Shown here: positions 35,533-48,200 of the stretch, piece by piece
Layout of the letters: every line of letters starts with the position of its first letter
Position numbering within the stretch: position 1 is the stretch's first letter
Assembly: GCA_013400155.1 (NCBI GenBank)
Contig: VXBM01001591.1
Span: forward strand, 93,935-157,934
DNA length: 64,000 nucleotides
Direction of reading: 5' to 3'
Source of the DNA: Helopsaltes ochotensis
Taxonomy: Eukaryota; Chordata; Aves; Passeriformes; Locustellidae
Made by a program: the position numbers and the translations under genes
The notes under the pieces: generated by a model
Told to the model about the DNA's origin: nothing
The model's database searches: none
What the model saw: only the letters and a program-made list of their open reading frames with translations

Positions 35533-35868
35533 CACCTTGGCACCAGAGAAGTGAATGTGACTTATTTGTGGACTGAGGAAAGCAAGAAATCTGCTATCAG
35601 AAGCCTGGCTCTTTCAGTAGTGGTGAGAAATGGCAAGAAATAAACGCTGCCACTTTCTCATTAGTGCAATTACCATAGCCCATCAAACATGTGCTGATGA
35701 ATTTGAGAGGCTGATACTACTCATTAGGCATATGCATTCATTAGTGTAGCCATCATAAAATAAGGAGGGGAGTGTCCAGTTTGGGGAAAAAAAAATCAGG
35801 GAACAAGAGCTTACATTATACAGTGCTATGATGGTAAATGTCTCCTGTGGCATAATTTTAACTCTTAC

Positions 35869-35921
35869 CATCTGTTGTTTCCTGTTGCCCTTAGCAACTT
35901 AAAATAAATATTAAAAATCAT
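35869..35921 (-). other. Candidate minus-strand short exon
   Basis: On the minus strand a long pyrimidine tract ending TGGTTTCAG is followed by 53 bases and then a near-consensus donor G|GTAAGAG. One frame is open and reads MIFNIYFKLLRATGNNR. The composition is AT-rich and the peptide is not recognised, so chance is a real possibility. Confidence 0.1.
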
Positions 35922-37749
35922 CTGAAACCAGGGAAAGCGCAGCAGGGAAAGTCTGTCCTGAAAGCAAACAAAACCCTCAATGTGACCAGGAAATAGCAGG
36001 AAAAAGCACTGATGAAAACTTCAGGAGGTTTAGCTGGGAGAATTTTCAATTTGCAGGGGTGGGTGAGAGAAGGATCCCAAACCAGTGTTTATAAGCAGTG
36101 GTAGCTGGGCTACCAAAGCACTCTCAGATGCTCAGGGCTGTGTTTGCCATCTGTTTTCAGCTTGGAGCTTGAGAAGTAATTTTACTTTAACTGGCAGGGG
36201 CTTTGTGTATATATGCATCAATATGATTTTACATTTTTGAGACATGTTGGATTTGAATTTTTTTTTCCTAGTTGAGCTAGAGGGCTGTGAGGAGCACTTC
36301 TGATTGCAGCCTTTGTAAGCTGTGAGCACTACACCGGTGTTGATCAAATGATGCCATTCAAATATTATTAGAACTGAGTGTTTAGGCCAAAGGCAAGGCT
36401 TAAAAGGAGAGCTGCTCTTTCATGCCAAGCCAGCACAGGAGCTGTTTCCAGAGGCTTCTTTCTGGAAAATACAAGAGCAGGAAAAGCTAACTTGGGAAAG
36501 AAAGGCTGAAAGACTGCATTTAGTGTCAGGAACATGAAGAGATGTTTAAATACTTGCAAGTGTTGTGAAATAACAGAGCAGTTCAAGAACCTAGGGACTT
36601 TGCTCTTTTTGGGCAGGGTTAAATTATTTGGGGATGCCCTATCTAAAGAAATCCTTGGCTGAAAAATGCTTTGCATGGGAAGAGCAGCCCTGCTTGGGGG
36701 AATTGCTAACTGTTCTGGGTGGGTCCTTGCTTTAGTCTAATTATAATGAAGATTTGCTTTGCTTCCTTGGTGAGTGTTCCTGTATGTTTTTTAGCATTCC
36801 CTTTCATTTGTTTGGCAGTCGCCTCAAGAGTGATTTATGATAAGAGATGAGAAAGCAAAGGGAGATTTGATGCTAGGCAGTAGCCAGGGAGCTTAGATGT
36901 AATCACTGCTGCAAAACATCCTGTGCAGCTCTGTGAACACCGCACCATGGTGTGCTCAATGCATAAAAATCTCCTTTGAGACCACAAACCGAGGCAGACT
37001 GGATACACAAATCAGCCTGGGCACCCGGGTGCCATCAGTGCAAATGAAGGGTCTGAGCCTGGGCTCAAGTGCATGAGACCTGAGGAACACTAATCAGAAT
37101 TTTTGTTTGGTCCTGTTGTGGCTGATGAGCTGGCAGGCAACTTTATCTGCAGCCTTGTGGTTTGCTCTGTGACAATAACAGATGCAAATTCTAAAAGGCA
37201 GCCAAGTGTAGATGCTTTGATTTGCAGGGAAGCTCTGACCCACCAGAACTGTAACTTCCAGTGATAAAATCCACTTGAGCTCCAGTTCCAGCCACTGCAT
37301 GCCTGAGTTTTCCTGGACAGATCTTTTCCTCCCCTCCTCTATTCTCTGCCCTCTCAGAAACCTCAGTGTAAAGGGAGAGTTCTCTATATTTGGCCAGGTC
37401 AGGGCTGCCCTCAGCCTGCTCTGTGTCTGGGAGCTGGGGACACTTCCATGGCACAGCACCAGGCTGCTCAGCTTCTGTGCACTGAGCCAGAGCCTCTGGG
37501 AGCTCTGGGCTCTGTTCAAAACAGCTGCTGAGTGAATGCAATGAGCCTGCTGCACCTCAAAAGCCTTAGGGTCACCCCTAACCAACTGAAGGTAGGTCCA
37601 AGGTTTCTCACAAGGCTTCATGTTCTTCCTGATAAGTTAATGATGACAGAAATGAGGCATCCCGTGTGGTGGTGTGAGCTGGTGAAGCCTTCCCTGATCT
37701 TTGCTGGGATATGGGAGAGACCTGTGCCACTTTGTTCTCACTGCCACAG
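35922..37749. other. Unique non-coding stretch
   Basis: Nothing recognised. The 175-codon minus-strand frame at 37094-37621 lacks splice context. Confidence 0.45.
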
Positions 37750-37824
37750 CTTTTCCCTGGCTTGCTGTCCTGGCCTGAGGTGTGGAGAGCCCCAGAAGGA
37801 TTTCTCTGGGACCTGTTTGGAGAG
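37750..37824 (+). CDS. Candidate 25-codon exon (unconfirmed)
   Basis: An acceptor with a good pyrimidine tract (TTGTTCTCACTGCCACAG, ending 37749) and a near-consensus donor (GAGAG|GTAAGG at 37825) bracket exactly 75 bases. In phase 0 all 25 codons are open and rich in Trp, Leu, Phe and Pro, ending in FLWDLFGE. An inner acceptor (GCCCCAG) would give a shorter form. No family is recognised and there is no partner exon that clearly joins in phase. Confidence 0.17.
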
Positions 37825-40800
37825 GTAAGGGAACCAATACAGCGACCTGCTAGGATATGACATTAGAGTTTCAGTCTCTGTTGGCACTCCTCTTTGTCCG
37901 TGGTGGACTCTCATGCCCAAGACAAACTGAAAATTCCCCAAATCCTATCTGACTCTCCTTCAGCTGGTCACGTAGATAATCCAAAGCTCCACTCACTTCA
38001 TCTGTGCTTCAAGCATTAATTCTGCAAAAGGGTTTCTGTGGAGTCTTTAGAAAAACATTGTGCAGTCTTCTGAACTTGGTCCTTATTTTTTTTCCCTTGT
38101 GCTCCATTCCTGTCTGCTTGTTTTTGTGGGGAATCCATGCTCATACTGGAGTGCTTTCTGGCTTGCTGCAGGAAGGAAAGGGTTTCCCAGGAGTTCTGAG
38201 AACCAGCCAATTTACTTGGGAGTCCTGCTGGAAACACTGTTTAGAAAAAGCCTGGAAAATGATAAAACTTTGCTGCCTTCTGCACAAAACAGGCTATTAT
38301 TCAGTAGTATATCTAGCTGGATGTGGTGGAGGTGTGTGTGCATTACCTAACACAGGCAGAGTGCTTGGCGGTCTCTTCTTGCCACTCAAGATAAAATGTT
38401 TCCTGCTTTGAGGAATTTACAGCCTAGGTGGACACTCCAGGAAGACCAGGAAAATCCAACAGCAGCTCAAGATGGGATAGTTCATTTTAGGAAGTTTATC
38501 TCTATTTCATGATGGTGATGACATAATTTTTACTTGGAGGAGCAGGGTTTATGCTGATGTACTTTCAGCTTTTATGCCAATCTCCTTATGTATTGCATTA
38601 GACAGTCCCTGCTGCAAAGGTTTGAAATCTCAGCTAGATTAAGATATCTGATCTCTGCTTCCCAAAAATTCCACTGTGTTGTCAAGTGAAAGCAGAGAGC
38701 TGATGGAAGACATAAAGCCTGCAAAAGGCCTGCCATATTTCACCAGGATTTACTCTGACATCTCTATGTAGCTGGTTGATTTTTTTTTCTCTTGACCCAA
38801 ATAGCAGTGTGAGTTCAGCAGTCAGCAGCCTACATTCTTTAGTGCATCCAGAGAATTGAAATTGTTTTATGGGTGAAGTGATAGCCATGCAATTAGGGTT
38901 TCCATCCATGCAATCCTCTGCTTTGGTGGCAGACATGTAGCAGGAAATCAGCTTATTACAGCTGTGGGAGAGGTAGGGTTGAACTTCTCTGTTTGCAGGT
39001 TTGCTGTAGGATTTTACTATGTAAAAAACTCTGCAGATGTTTACCAAACTTCCATATAGCTGCCTCCTGAAGTTATGCCTTGCCTTTAATTAAAACTGAA
39101 TGCTTAGATGGCCCAGAAGTTCCCTAACTCCCTATTTGCACAGAAACCTTGCTCAGATAGCTCTGAACTTGTGCTGTCCCCTAAATGAAAAGCCCTGGCT
39201 TTTTCTGCTTGTAGTCCAGTCTTTTACAACATAGATTGTGTGTTTTCAAGCAAACCTGAACCTTGTTTTCCACCAACTGGAGTTTAGTTTGGATCCAGTG
39301 AAAACCTCTATGTTTTGCATTTATAAGGGCTTATGTGGGTTTGTATTTAGCAGAAAAACTTGTTCAAAGTTTAGGGCTGGATTTCTTTGGCTGAATGCCG
39401 TTTTGCAGTTAGCAGCTGTTATGCTGTCTGTCTTCTGAGCTGGACATGTATCATCAAATTGTAAAGAGCTTCCAAGTTGCAGGAAGCATTTCCTTCCTTA
39501 TTCCATCCCCTGAGCTTTCTTCTTTGTGCAGGCAGGAGTCGTTTCCAAGCTCGGTGTTCAAGATCCCATGGATCCGGAGGGCTCATGGTGACTATCATTT
39601 TATTCTGCTGAGTACTTTAAAAGTTGTAATGAGACTGTGTGGTAACATTAATAGAGCCTCCTGGTTATTCTCACAGTACTTGTAAAAAATTACTTGGTGT
39701 CATGACTTCATATCCAGATGACTGTATAAAATTAGGAATACTCTTAACGCTTGTTCTCTGAGATGTATAGTTTTTAATTTATTGGCGCCATGAAAATGCA
39801 ATCATTTTATCAGGGAGATGGCTTGGACCTTTCCAAATGCTGATGAATAGCATGCCAAGTCTTCTCAGTGTTCAATAATAAAGTTCAAGGCATAACACAT
39901 TGGACACATGGGAAAGTTTCCTTTTGCAGATGATTGATGTGCCAACCTTTCCTTCTGCTTCCAGCCTGCTTGTGCTTGGAGATGCAGGGTTTTTTTAAGC
40001 AAAAGGTTACAGTTCTCTTGATTTTTTTTTTTCTAATTTATGCTACTTAGAAACTTAATGCTTTAACCATTAAGTTGAATGAAAATTAAGTTTCATGTCC
40101 CTTGCAGGATAAGCTTTAGGGCTTTGTGGAGTAAATGATTGTGCTCAGAAAATGTCATCCACCCAGCTCGTTACTTTGTGGTCTGTAATTATTATTATTT
40201 GTGTATAAGTAGCTTTCCTGTGGCATTGTATTTTTTATTAATCAAGTGAAAGATGGAAATGCGATGCTGGCATGCTTTTCATCAAGAACGGTCTTTATTC
40301 TTACAGATATTTTCTGCTTACAGAACCTTATACTGTTATACAGTTTTGTCAGCCCATTTCAGGTATCTTTTTATGGCTAAAACAATTGATGGGCAAGGCT
40401 TTCTCATTTATTTGTGAACTACAGTGCTGAAGTGTGCACCCACAAAAAATATTCCAAATTTCTCCTGCAAGGCGTCTCTTTTGCCATCAGCCTTCATCTT
40501 TTTTTTTTTCTCCCTGAGAAACTAAAATGGAGAAAGCTGCATTGAATGTGACTTACTGTGCTGAAATGCCCATGCTGTAAAAGTCACCCTTTCCCTGCAG
40601 CTGGCTTAGCAGTCCCACCCTGAGCATAACATTGTCCTTACAGAACAACAGTAAGTGGGACATTGTGTGCCAGCAGGGGAAAAAATGGTTCTGGTACCTG
40701 ATGTCTAAGAGGTTTGGATGAAACCCTTCAGACACAGATTTTTCTAGAGTCTGGCAATGATTTGTTGGGTAATACTGGGAAAAAAAGGCACTTTTTCTTT

Positions 40801-41081
40801 TACCATGGCAAAGGAGAAGACTGATTGTTTTAAATGCTGGGGCAGTGCTGGTGGGAGGTGTTTGGCACGAAAGCCAGGTACCACAAGTGTTGTCTTAGAA
40901 TGCTAAATGCAGGGCTTGGTGTTAACTGGTGAGGGTGCTGGGGTTGGGCAGTTGGGGTGGGTAGGGCTCCAGGAAATGTGGGTGTTCTAACAAATAAAAT
41001 TACTGGGCCTGGCATTCTCTGATTTCAGAGTCTATTGGTGGAATCAAAACAAGTGTAATCCACAGAATTACGCATGTTATT
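37825..41081. other. Unique non-coding stretch, AT-rich in its second half
   Basis: No gene or repeat recognised. About 39700-39920 and 40020-40400 are AT-rich, CpG-poor and have few homopolymers, which is how ancient conserved non-coding elements often look. That is impression only. Confidence 0.4.
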
Positions 41082-41221
41082 CTGGGATTAGCTCAGTTCA
41101 TTAGAGCATGGTGATGATAACGAATTCCAAGGTCAAGGGCTTGGTCCCCACATGGGCAACTCACTTGAGGGTTGAACTTTGATAATCCTTGTGGGTGCCT
41201 TCCAACCTGGAATACTCTGTA
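41082..41221 (+). mobile_element. tRNA-Ile-derived SINE with CR1-like tail
   Basis: 41082-41158 is a decayed tRNA: the A box TTAGCTCAGTTCATTAGAGC, the GTGATGATAACG region where tRNA-Ile(AAT) has GTGCTAATAACG, CCAAGGTC, and a B box at GGGCTTGGTCCCC. A five-base insertion (AATTC) breaks the anticodon-arm side, so it is not a functional tRNA gene. 41165-41221 (GGGTTGAACTTTGATAATCC to CCTTCCAACC and AATACTCTGTAATT) copies the CR1 3' end, so the element would have been moved in trans by CR1. This is the design of TguSINE1 described from zebra finch. Family assignment is from memory. Confidence 0.8.
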
Positions 41222-44200
41222 ATTGCTCATTAGCTAAAGCACAGGAAATACATGCATGATATCAAAGGATAAGCAAGAGTAACACATGCTTTGAATAATG
41301 TGCTGCTGTAGCTCAGCTCAGCTGTAAGAGCCTACTGAAGCTGATGGGAATTTTTTGCAGATTTGGGGTTCTGTGGCATTGTTAGGGGTCTCATGGCATG
41401 TTTTTGTTATGTTTAGGAGTAATGTTCTTGTGTTCATTCCTCATGGAAGATACCTGGTGCAAGCGACATTGGTGCAATGTGGGCTCCTTCCAGCATGGTG
41501 GGAAGGTGGTTGCCAGCATCAGGAGCAGACATGAAGGGACTGAGTGCCCATCAACAGATCTACCAGAGGGGGCATTTTGTCACACATGCCCCTGGGTCAC
41601 CCAGAGCAAGCACAGGAATCTTTTGCCTGGATGATCAGTAGATTGTTAATCAGTGTTGGGAACAGCAGTCCATCCCTCCCAAAGTAGAGAGAGACCAACC
41701 ATTGGTACCTCTGGCTTTGTTTTGCTGTGAACATGAGAAAATGGTGGGTTTTTTGGATGAAAATCCCTGTCCCTTAGGGATGCTTTTTACCTCTTGGTGT
41801 CTCTCCACGGCTTGGTTGCTGTGATGGCCCAGAGGAAACTGGTGCAGTGTTGGCAGTGCCTGCATGAGCTGTTTCAGGGGGAGGTGGAACATGCTCTGGC
41901 TGTAATAGCAACTGTGAGTTACTTGGCACCTTGACTACCTAGAGAAGTCAGGATGCTTGTTTGGTTTTTTCCCCCCAAAATGAGTAATTTTGCACTAAAT
42001 GGAATAGGCTTAGCAGTTCTACAATTTATTAATTGTCATATGAATAAGCTCTAAAGAAAAAACTGCATTTTTAGATGTTAGCCATGTGTGGTTGTGTAAC
42101 TGAGGCCAAGCAGTTTTGTAAAAGGTCATAAGAATCATCTTCTAAAAGCTAGTAGTCATATTTCACTATAATCTTTGGTTGATATTAATGATGGCAAAGA
42201 TTTACAAAAAAAACCCTAAGTGCCTGGAAGGGGGGGAATCCTTAGGGCAAAAAGTACTAATGGCACCTGTAAATGTCTGATATTTCTTCTTTATCAGAAA
42301 ATCAGGACTGCTTCCTCAAATGTTCTCTTCTAGAGATGCAGAACCATGTAGCTTCTGGCTCATGTGTCCAAAACACAGGGTCGAGAGCTCTTTTGCAAGG
42401 TCCACATTTCTGCTAATTGTTAATTTGCCATGCTGGTGGTGATTATCAACAGCATGAGAAGTGACCAGGGTCGTCTTTGACCCACACAACTGCCTGGGCT
42501 CAGGAATTCTGCAAGTACTCTGGAAGCTGCTCTCTCAAAATATCTCCCTCAATTATTTTGTATTTAATTTCAACCCTCAAAGGTAGGTGAGAGCTGCAGA
42601 GTATTTTGCTGCTGCTATGATGTGCCTGCAAGTTGTGTTCTGTGCCAAATTAAGCAGCAGCACTTCTGTAGGCCTCTACTGTAATTAAATATGGAACCCC
42701 AACCTAATGTTTGACCTTAGGGAATTGAATGCAGTTGATTGTAGTGTTAGTGGGAAAAAGAATTCCATAATTGAGGCTGAGATCTGATGTCCCCCATGGT
42801 ATTTGAGTGTTCAAATCCCACGTTTTGGGGAAAGTTAATTTCTAATATTCACACTAATTTATCATTTTAACTGACACATTTGGATTCCAGAACAACTGTA
42901 GGTTAAACACAAGGAAAACAGGATATTAAAGGATCTGATGGGTCCCATCCAAATTCTGTGTGAGTTTCTCTCTGCTGGCTTTAATGGAATGTGGCCCACT
43001 CTGTAGAAATAGTTCTTGCATTCTTTTCACTGCAAACACTGACAAAAAAAATGCCCCTAAAGTGAAACAGACCTGGGAAACAAAATAAAACTCTGCTTTT
43101 GGAATTGTCCAAACCAGAGGAAGTGAAAAAGCAAAACAAATAGCATGAGAATGCAAGAGACAATTGATTCTTTCACTTGTAATATTTAAAGTATGACTAG
43201 CAAAGATGAGGTCATGGTGGTCTAGCTGCTGATTAGGATAGTGCTGCAGATGTAATGAAAATGGAAATCTTAAATATTCAGTGCCTGAATGGAATTGAGA
43301 AGTGCATATTTGAGAGAAATGAATTTTAGGATGGTGCTGGAATGATGCATCTCTTATTGACATAACAGCCTTAAGTATAAGTGTGGAAAAATTAAGTTTG
43401 AAGCAGATTTTTGAAGTCTCAGTACACCCACCTTTCATTGGGAAGAAAGGGTTCCTTAGTGGATGGTGTTTTAATGGTTATTTTAATTTGTATGGAATTG
43501 TTTCCACTGTGCATGTGGAGTGATGTGACTTTTTTTTGTAGTGATGTTTTTGGCTTAGCAGTGTCATGCAAATGGCACTTGTCAGGATATAAGAATTGTG
43601 TCCTGGAAGTCATACCAAAAAGAATAATGAAAAATATTGTCTTTTTTCTATGTGTTAACTGCAATGAATCAGATGATGCAGGATCCCTTTGCAGCTGATT
43701 TTTTGCTTTTTTCTTTTTTGAGTTGAAGTTATGCTGTATAGAGTGCTGTTGTGTGAAATCCCCCCTCTTCAAGCTGAGAATAGCTTTACCTGTGACTTAA
43801 ATGGTGCCAGTCCATTTAGCTTTAATTACAATGAGCTTTAATCCTGCAGGAAGGCAGTGCTTTGTGTGAGAGAGGATGTGGAAATTCAGTTTTTCTATGT
43901 AAAAAAGTACTAGTGGGCTGTGATAGCACGGGAAGAATACCTTTATCTATTTGGGGAGCAAAACAGCTTCTAGAAACCTGCTTGTCATGATGCAACAATT
44001 ACAGATTTATATATAAATTTTTGTGATGGGTGGTGTCAAGTTGTTTGGGGTTTGGTTGGTTGGGTTTTTTTAACTTGAATTTTGGCCTTTGGTTTCCGAT
44101 TGTGAGCAAAGGCGGCCTGAGGATGTGTTTGCTCTCAATTCTCTTCAGCCGTGACTCGCAGCATCAGGTACCAAGTGCAGAGCTTTGCAGAGGTGAAGCC

Positions 44201-45075
44201 CCTTTGTGCCTGGTAACTGCTGAGCACTTGGAACTCACAGCCCGTGGTGCCATTGGAATTGAGCTCCAAGGAGTTCCTGGACAAACACCGAAAATCCTGG
44301 GGGTTGAAGTCAAGGAAATCCCTCTTAGCACACAGGCAACTTGCAGGAGTAACTGCAGAGTGAATTCTGCATTGGATCATTCACCGCAGTGAGCTCTGCT
44401 TAGGAAGAGGAGCAGGTGATGTGTCCCTCCACTGTGAATGTTCCAGAAAAATGTATTTGTTGAGTTTTAGAGCCATTTCTGTGGCGCTCAACACTGCCAT
44501 ATCATTTCATTGCTCTTAGGGCATTTGTGCCTTTAAAGGAAAAGGACAAATGTTTATCTTCAGGGTTTTGCAAGTGAGGGCACATCAGTGAAATTCATCT
44601 CAGGCCTAAATTGTTAATGTAACTAAAATAATGGGGTTTTTCCTGAAGAATGCTGCTGTTTTGCAGCAGTTTTTGGCAGGTTTCTTAACAAAAACGAAGT
44701 AATGAGTGTACTTGACTCTTCATGTTTACTTAAATGCACTGTGTGTTAAATGTGAAATTTGTAAAAATTCTGCTTTGCGTAGTTTTTCTGACTTGCAGTG
44801 GTGTTTATCTAGACAGTTGCTTATTCTGGTAAAGGGCAGATGCCACAGGGAGTACAGCTGCTTGGAAAATATTAATCCCTTTAGTGGCCTCCTTCTGTCT
44901 CAATCCCCCAAATCCTGATGACAATGAAAAGAATTTCACTCTCAACAAGAAAATTCTATTGAAAGTTTAATTCAGGGGAAAGGAAAGAGACTTAACCATA
45001 ATTTTTCTAAGTGAAATAAAAACATTGTGTTGAGCAAAGTTCTCAAAATTTGGCCACTGCTCTCTGCCTCTGCAG
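41222..45075. other. Unique non-coding stretch
   Basis: No gene recognised. A T/G-rich tract lies at about 44040-44070, opposite in polarity to the A/C tracts. An open frame through 44150-44392 has an acceptor (AATTCTCTTCAG) before it but no plausible donor at its end. Confidence 0.4.
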
Positions 45076-45242
45076 TCCCTCAGAATTCCAGGGTACAATT
45101 CAGATCTTTTTTTGTGGGCTGGGCCACCTCAAAGAACATCAGGAGAAATCAGAGTCAGCTGAAAGACTCTGCCTCCAAAAAGTGATGTTTACAGGCGTTG
45201 GTCCTAGCAATCTTGAGAGGCTGTGTCTTAGCATTTCTGAAG
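45076..45242 (+). CDS. Candidate 167-base exon (unconfirmed)
   Basis: The acceptor CTGCTCTCTGCCTCTGCAG ends at 45075 and the donor GAAG|GTAAGG starts at 45243; both are close to consensus. Between them one frame is open for 55 codons, with one spare base at each end. The peptide opens PSEFQGTIQIFFCGLG and has a charged middle with KEHQEKSESAERL. I do not recognise it. The frame also runs on through the donor for seven codons to a stop, as a chance ORF could. Together with 54486-54622 this is one of the two best exon-like segments, but no intervening exon was found. Confidence 0.2.
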
Positions 45243-48200
45243 GTAAGGGGGTTTTTTTTAGATGAAACAGAAAGTCTAATTTAAATTTGAGATGGGTTTG
45301 GTTCAAAAATTTAGCAGTTCTCAAAGGAAAACATTTTTATGGGGAGGAAAAATGTCTGGCAAAATACTTGGCATTTTATATCAATTTTCTTGACTTGAAT
45401 TTTTTTGTTGTCCTAGAATGGAAATTAAGCAGCTTGAAATCTTAATCCTACTTCTGCTGCTGATGTGAACCCTTAAAATAAATTTATTTCCGCTGATTTT
45501 TGGGTATTACTATGAAGCCACTGACTGGAGGGAAGAGTGCTATAAAGATTTAACTTTGGACCTTTGCACACCTGAAACACGGTAATTAAGTTTTAATAGT
45601 ATCTCTGCTATTATTTTGGGCCAAAATTCTCTTTGCAATATAATCCAAAACGAGAACAGAAAGATAATTTAGGAAAAGAAAATGCTTTAACTGTCAGGGC
45701 TTTAATCTGTTATTAGCACACCTTGTGTGGTTTCCCTGAAAACCAAAAGCGAGCTGAAAGCTTTGAGTCTCAGAACTCACACGCACAAGGAGTGTGTCCT
45801 CTGGTGTGTGTTTGTAAGGTTTTTGCCAGTCTTGAGAGTGTTGGAACTTGCAGAGGAGCCTGAGGCTAGAGAGAGCGTTCTAAGCAAAGAACAATTGGAA
45901 ATTCAGAGGGAGAGTCTGATCCTGGAGAGCTTTCTGGTAGTGCAGAAGGTCTGAGGAGGAAGAGGTGTGTGCCTCTTCAAAGCCACAGTTGTTGGGAATG
46001 AACTATTCCAAGTGGAATTCCACTGAGCAAAGAGGAGAGGGTGAGAAATGATGTGAGGGAAGAGGAGGAATTGTTTTTGGTCAAAAGCTTGAGGGACTTC
46101 AGTGTCTCCTGTTGTGGAAATGCTTTCCATGATCGAGGAAGCGAAAAATTTGCAGGGATAGGTGGTTCTCCAAGAGCAAGGGATGGGAGGTCCTGATCAG
46201 TGTAATGTGCACACTGTTGGCTCACACCAGCAATAAACTGTTTATCCCTGTTGAAAACACTCATTTTAAATGACAGCAGCTGTCATTTCTCCCAAGCTTT
46301 GGCATTTTGATGTGCTGAAATACAAAATGGGGATCACAGATGTAGTGGAAGATTATCTTCCCTTCCACATGCTTCCTGTCCTGATAAAGGAGGGAGAAAC
46401 CCCTTTGGAAGGCAACAGGGTTTCTGTGCAGAAGATATGATGAGGTTTTTTTGTCATTTATAGGGCCAAAAAAAAAAAGCTTATTGATAATATAAGCATG
46501 ATCTCATGTTAGCAGTGTTGCAAGCACAAAAGGCAGGCATGTTAGAATTACAGAGCTCTGTAAAATCACAATATTGGTCATAAAGCTCAGGCTGAAGAGC
46601 CAGATGTCACTGGTGTTCAGCCATTCCAGCTGGGTGGGTGACTCTAAGTTTTGAGTCTGATGAACTTGAGCTTCAGTGGAGCAAGAGTTCCTTTCTGTTG
46701 TACGCCAAACTCTCTTGGAGACCTAAGAATGGCTTCACTTCTATTCTGTGGGATGCTCCACACACAGAATAAACCTGGTGCCTGACACTGTATGGAGACA
46801 GCAGAGGAGTGTGTTCATGGCTGAAGTGATAGGCCCTGATTACAGCAGATCCCCATGTGTTCATCTACTGACCTGTGAGATAAGGTCACAGTTCTCAGGT
46901 CTTCAGGAATTCATCAGAAATTCTCTTGTTGAAACTGCAGGGGTGTGAGACATCAGTTCCTGGAGGCACTCTTGGTCACGAGGTGCTGCTCTGGTTCCCA
47001 AGGCAGAATGCAAAACCTCGGTGAGGGATGCGCCAAATCAGACTTGGTGCTGTCAGAGAAAGTCTGTGGGTTGAGTTTTAACACTGAGCTCATAACATTT
47101 TTATCTGCTGTAATGATGTGATGAAGAGCGAACTTCAATTCACTGGCTGATGTTCTACCTAGCTGAAACTGTTCCTGCTTTTTACTCGTCCCTGTGCTTG
47201 TTGGACCCTGTTTGGTGCTGTCTTGCTAAAAAATTTTCTTTTGCTCTGAGCTGCATCTGTTGCAGTGGTGACTGATCCAATTCATCTGTGTGTGTCCAAA
47301 ACCTTCCATCTCCCTACAGTGGGAGGTTATGTGTTATGCAAGGTATGTTTAGATGTGTTTGTGCACTTCTAATTTGACAGGATTGCAAAAATTCCATCAA
47401 TTCAGGCTCCTCCACTCTCCAAATTTGAACAGCTGGTTTTGTTCCTTGCCACCCCAAAAACCCTTTATGTACCTTCCACTTCCACGTCAGTGATTATTTC
47501 CTGCTGGAGCGTTTTCAGAGGCCTCGAACAAGAAAATCAACATGTACTGCAGACATGTGCCTAGCAGCAGTTTTACTGAGACCACCAGCTCATTTCACAC
47601 AGGTCATCAAATGGTTTTCCAAGCATCTGCTGACTTGGACTGGTTTTGAACCATTGACTTGGGGTGGAAATATTTCATATCCCTTGCTAATCCCCTGAGC
47701 CTGCTGGCCTCCCACCCCTGTGGCCATTATTTTTAAGGAGAATCAATTAAGTGCAGAAACTCAGCTTTGTGTTCTTTCACTTAGCTCTCCAGCATTCTGT
47801 GCTATGTCAGGGAACTTTTATGAAGTCTTGGGGGAAAAAAAAGTAAAATCAGGGGTATGCCAAGGAGTGAAGCTTGCTTTTCTTTCTAAATGGTAACAAA
47901 AAATTTACTTAACTATTAAAAGATGTCACGTAACATTGTATGCTAACTACGAGTCTCTCAGCACAGTTTGAATCCTGGTGCTCATCTTTGGACAAGCTGG
48001 GCTACTTGATTTCCAGGAGTTTTATGGTTTTGGTTTTTCATTCTTTGCAGAGACAAGCAGATCTGATCAACGATGTGTACATGTATATTTTCAGTCTCTC
48101 TAAATCCTTTTGCTGCCTTTTCTTCTCAATAAAGATTGTGCAACTGACACTTGTAGTCACCACAGTATTTCAGGGAGCTACATGCTTGTATATGGAAGTC

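Noticed and set aside
41082..41158. Functional tRNA-Ile gene
   Set aside because: The acceptor stem is degraded, a five-base insertion breaks the anticodon-arm side, and a CR1-like tail follows. It is a SINE.
44150..44392. 80-codon open frame with acceptor-like sequence upstream
   Set aside because: No donor at its end and no polyadenylation signal close to its stop; not recognised.
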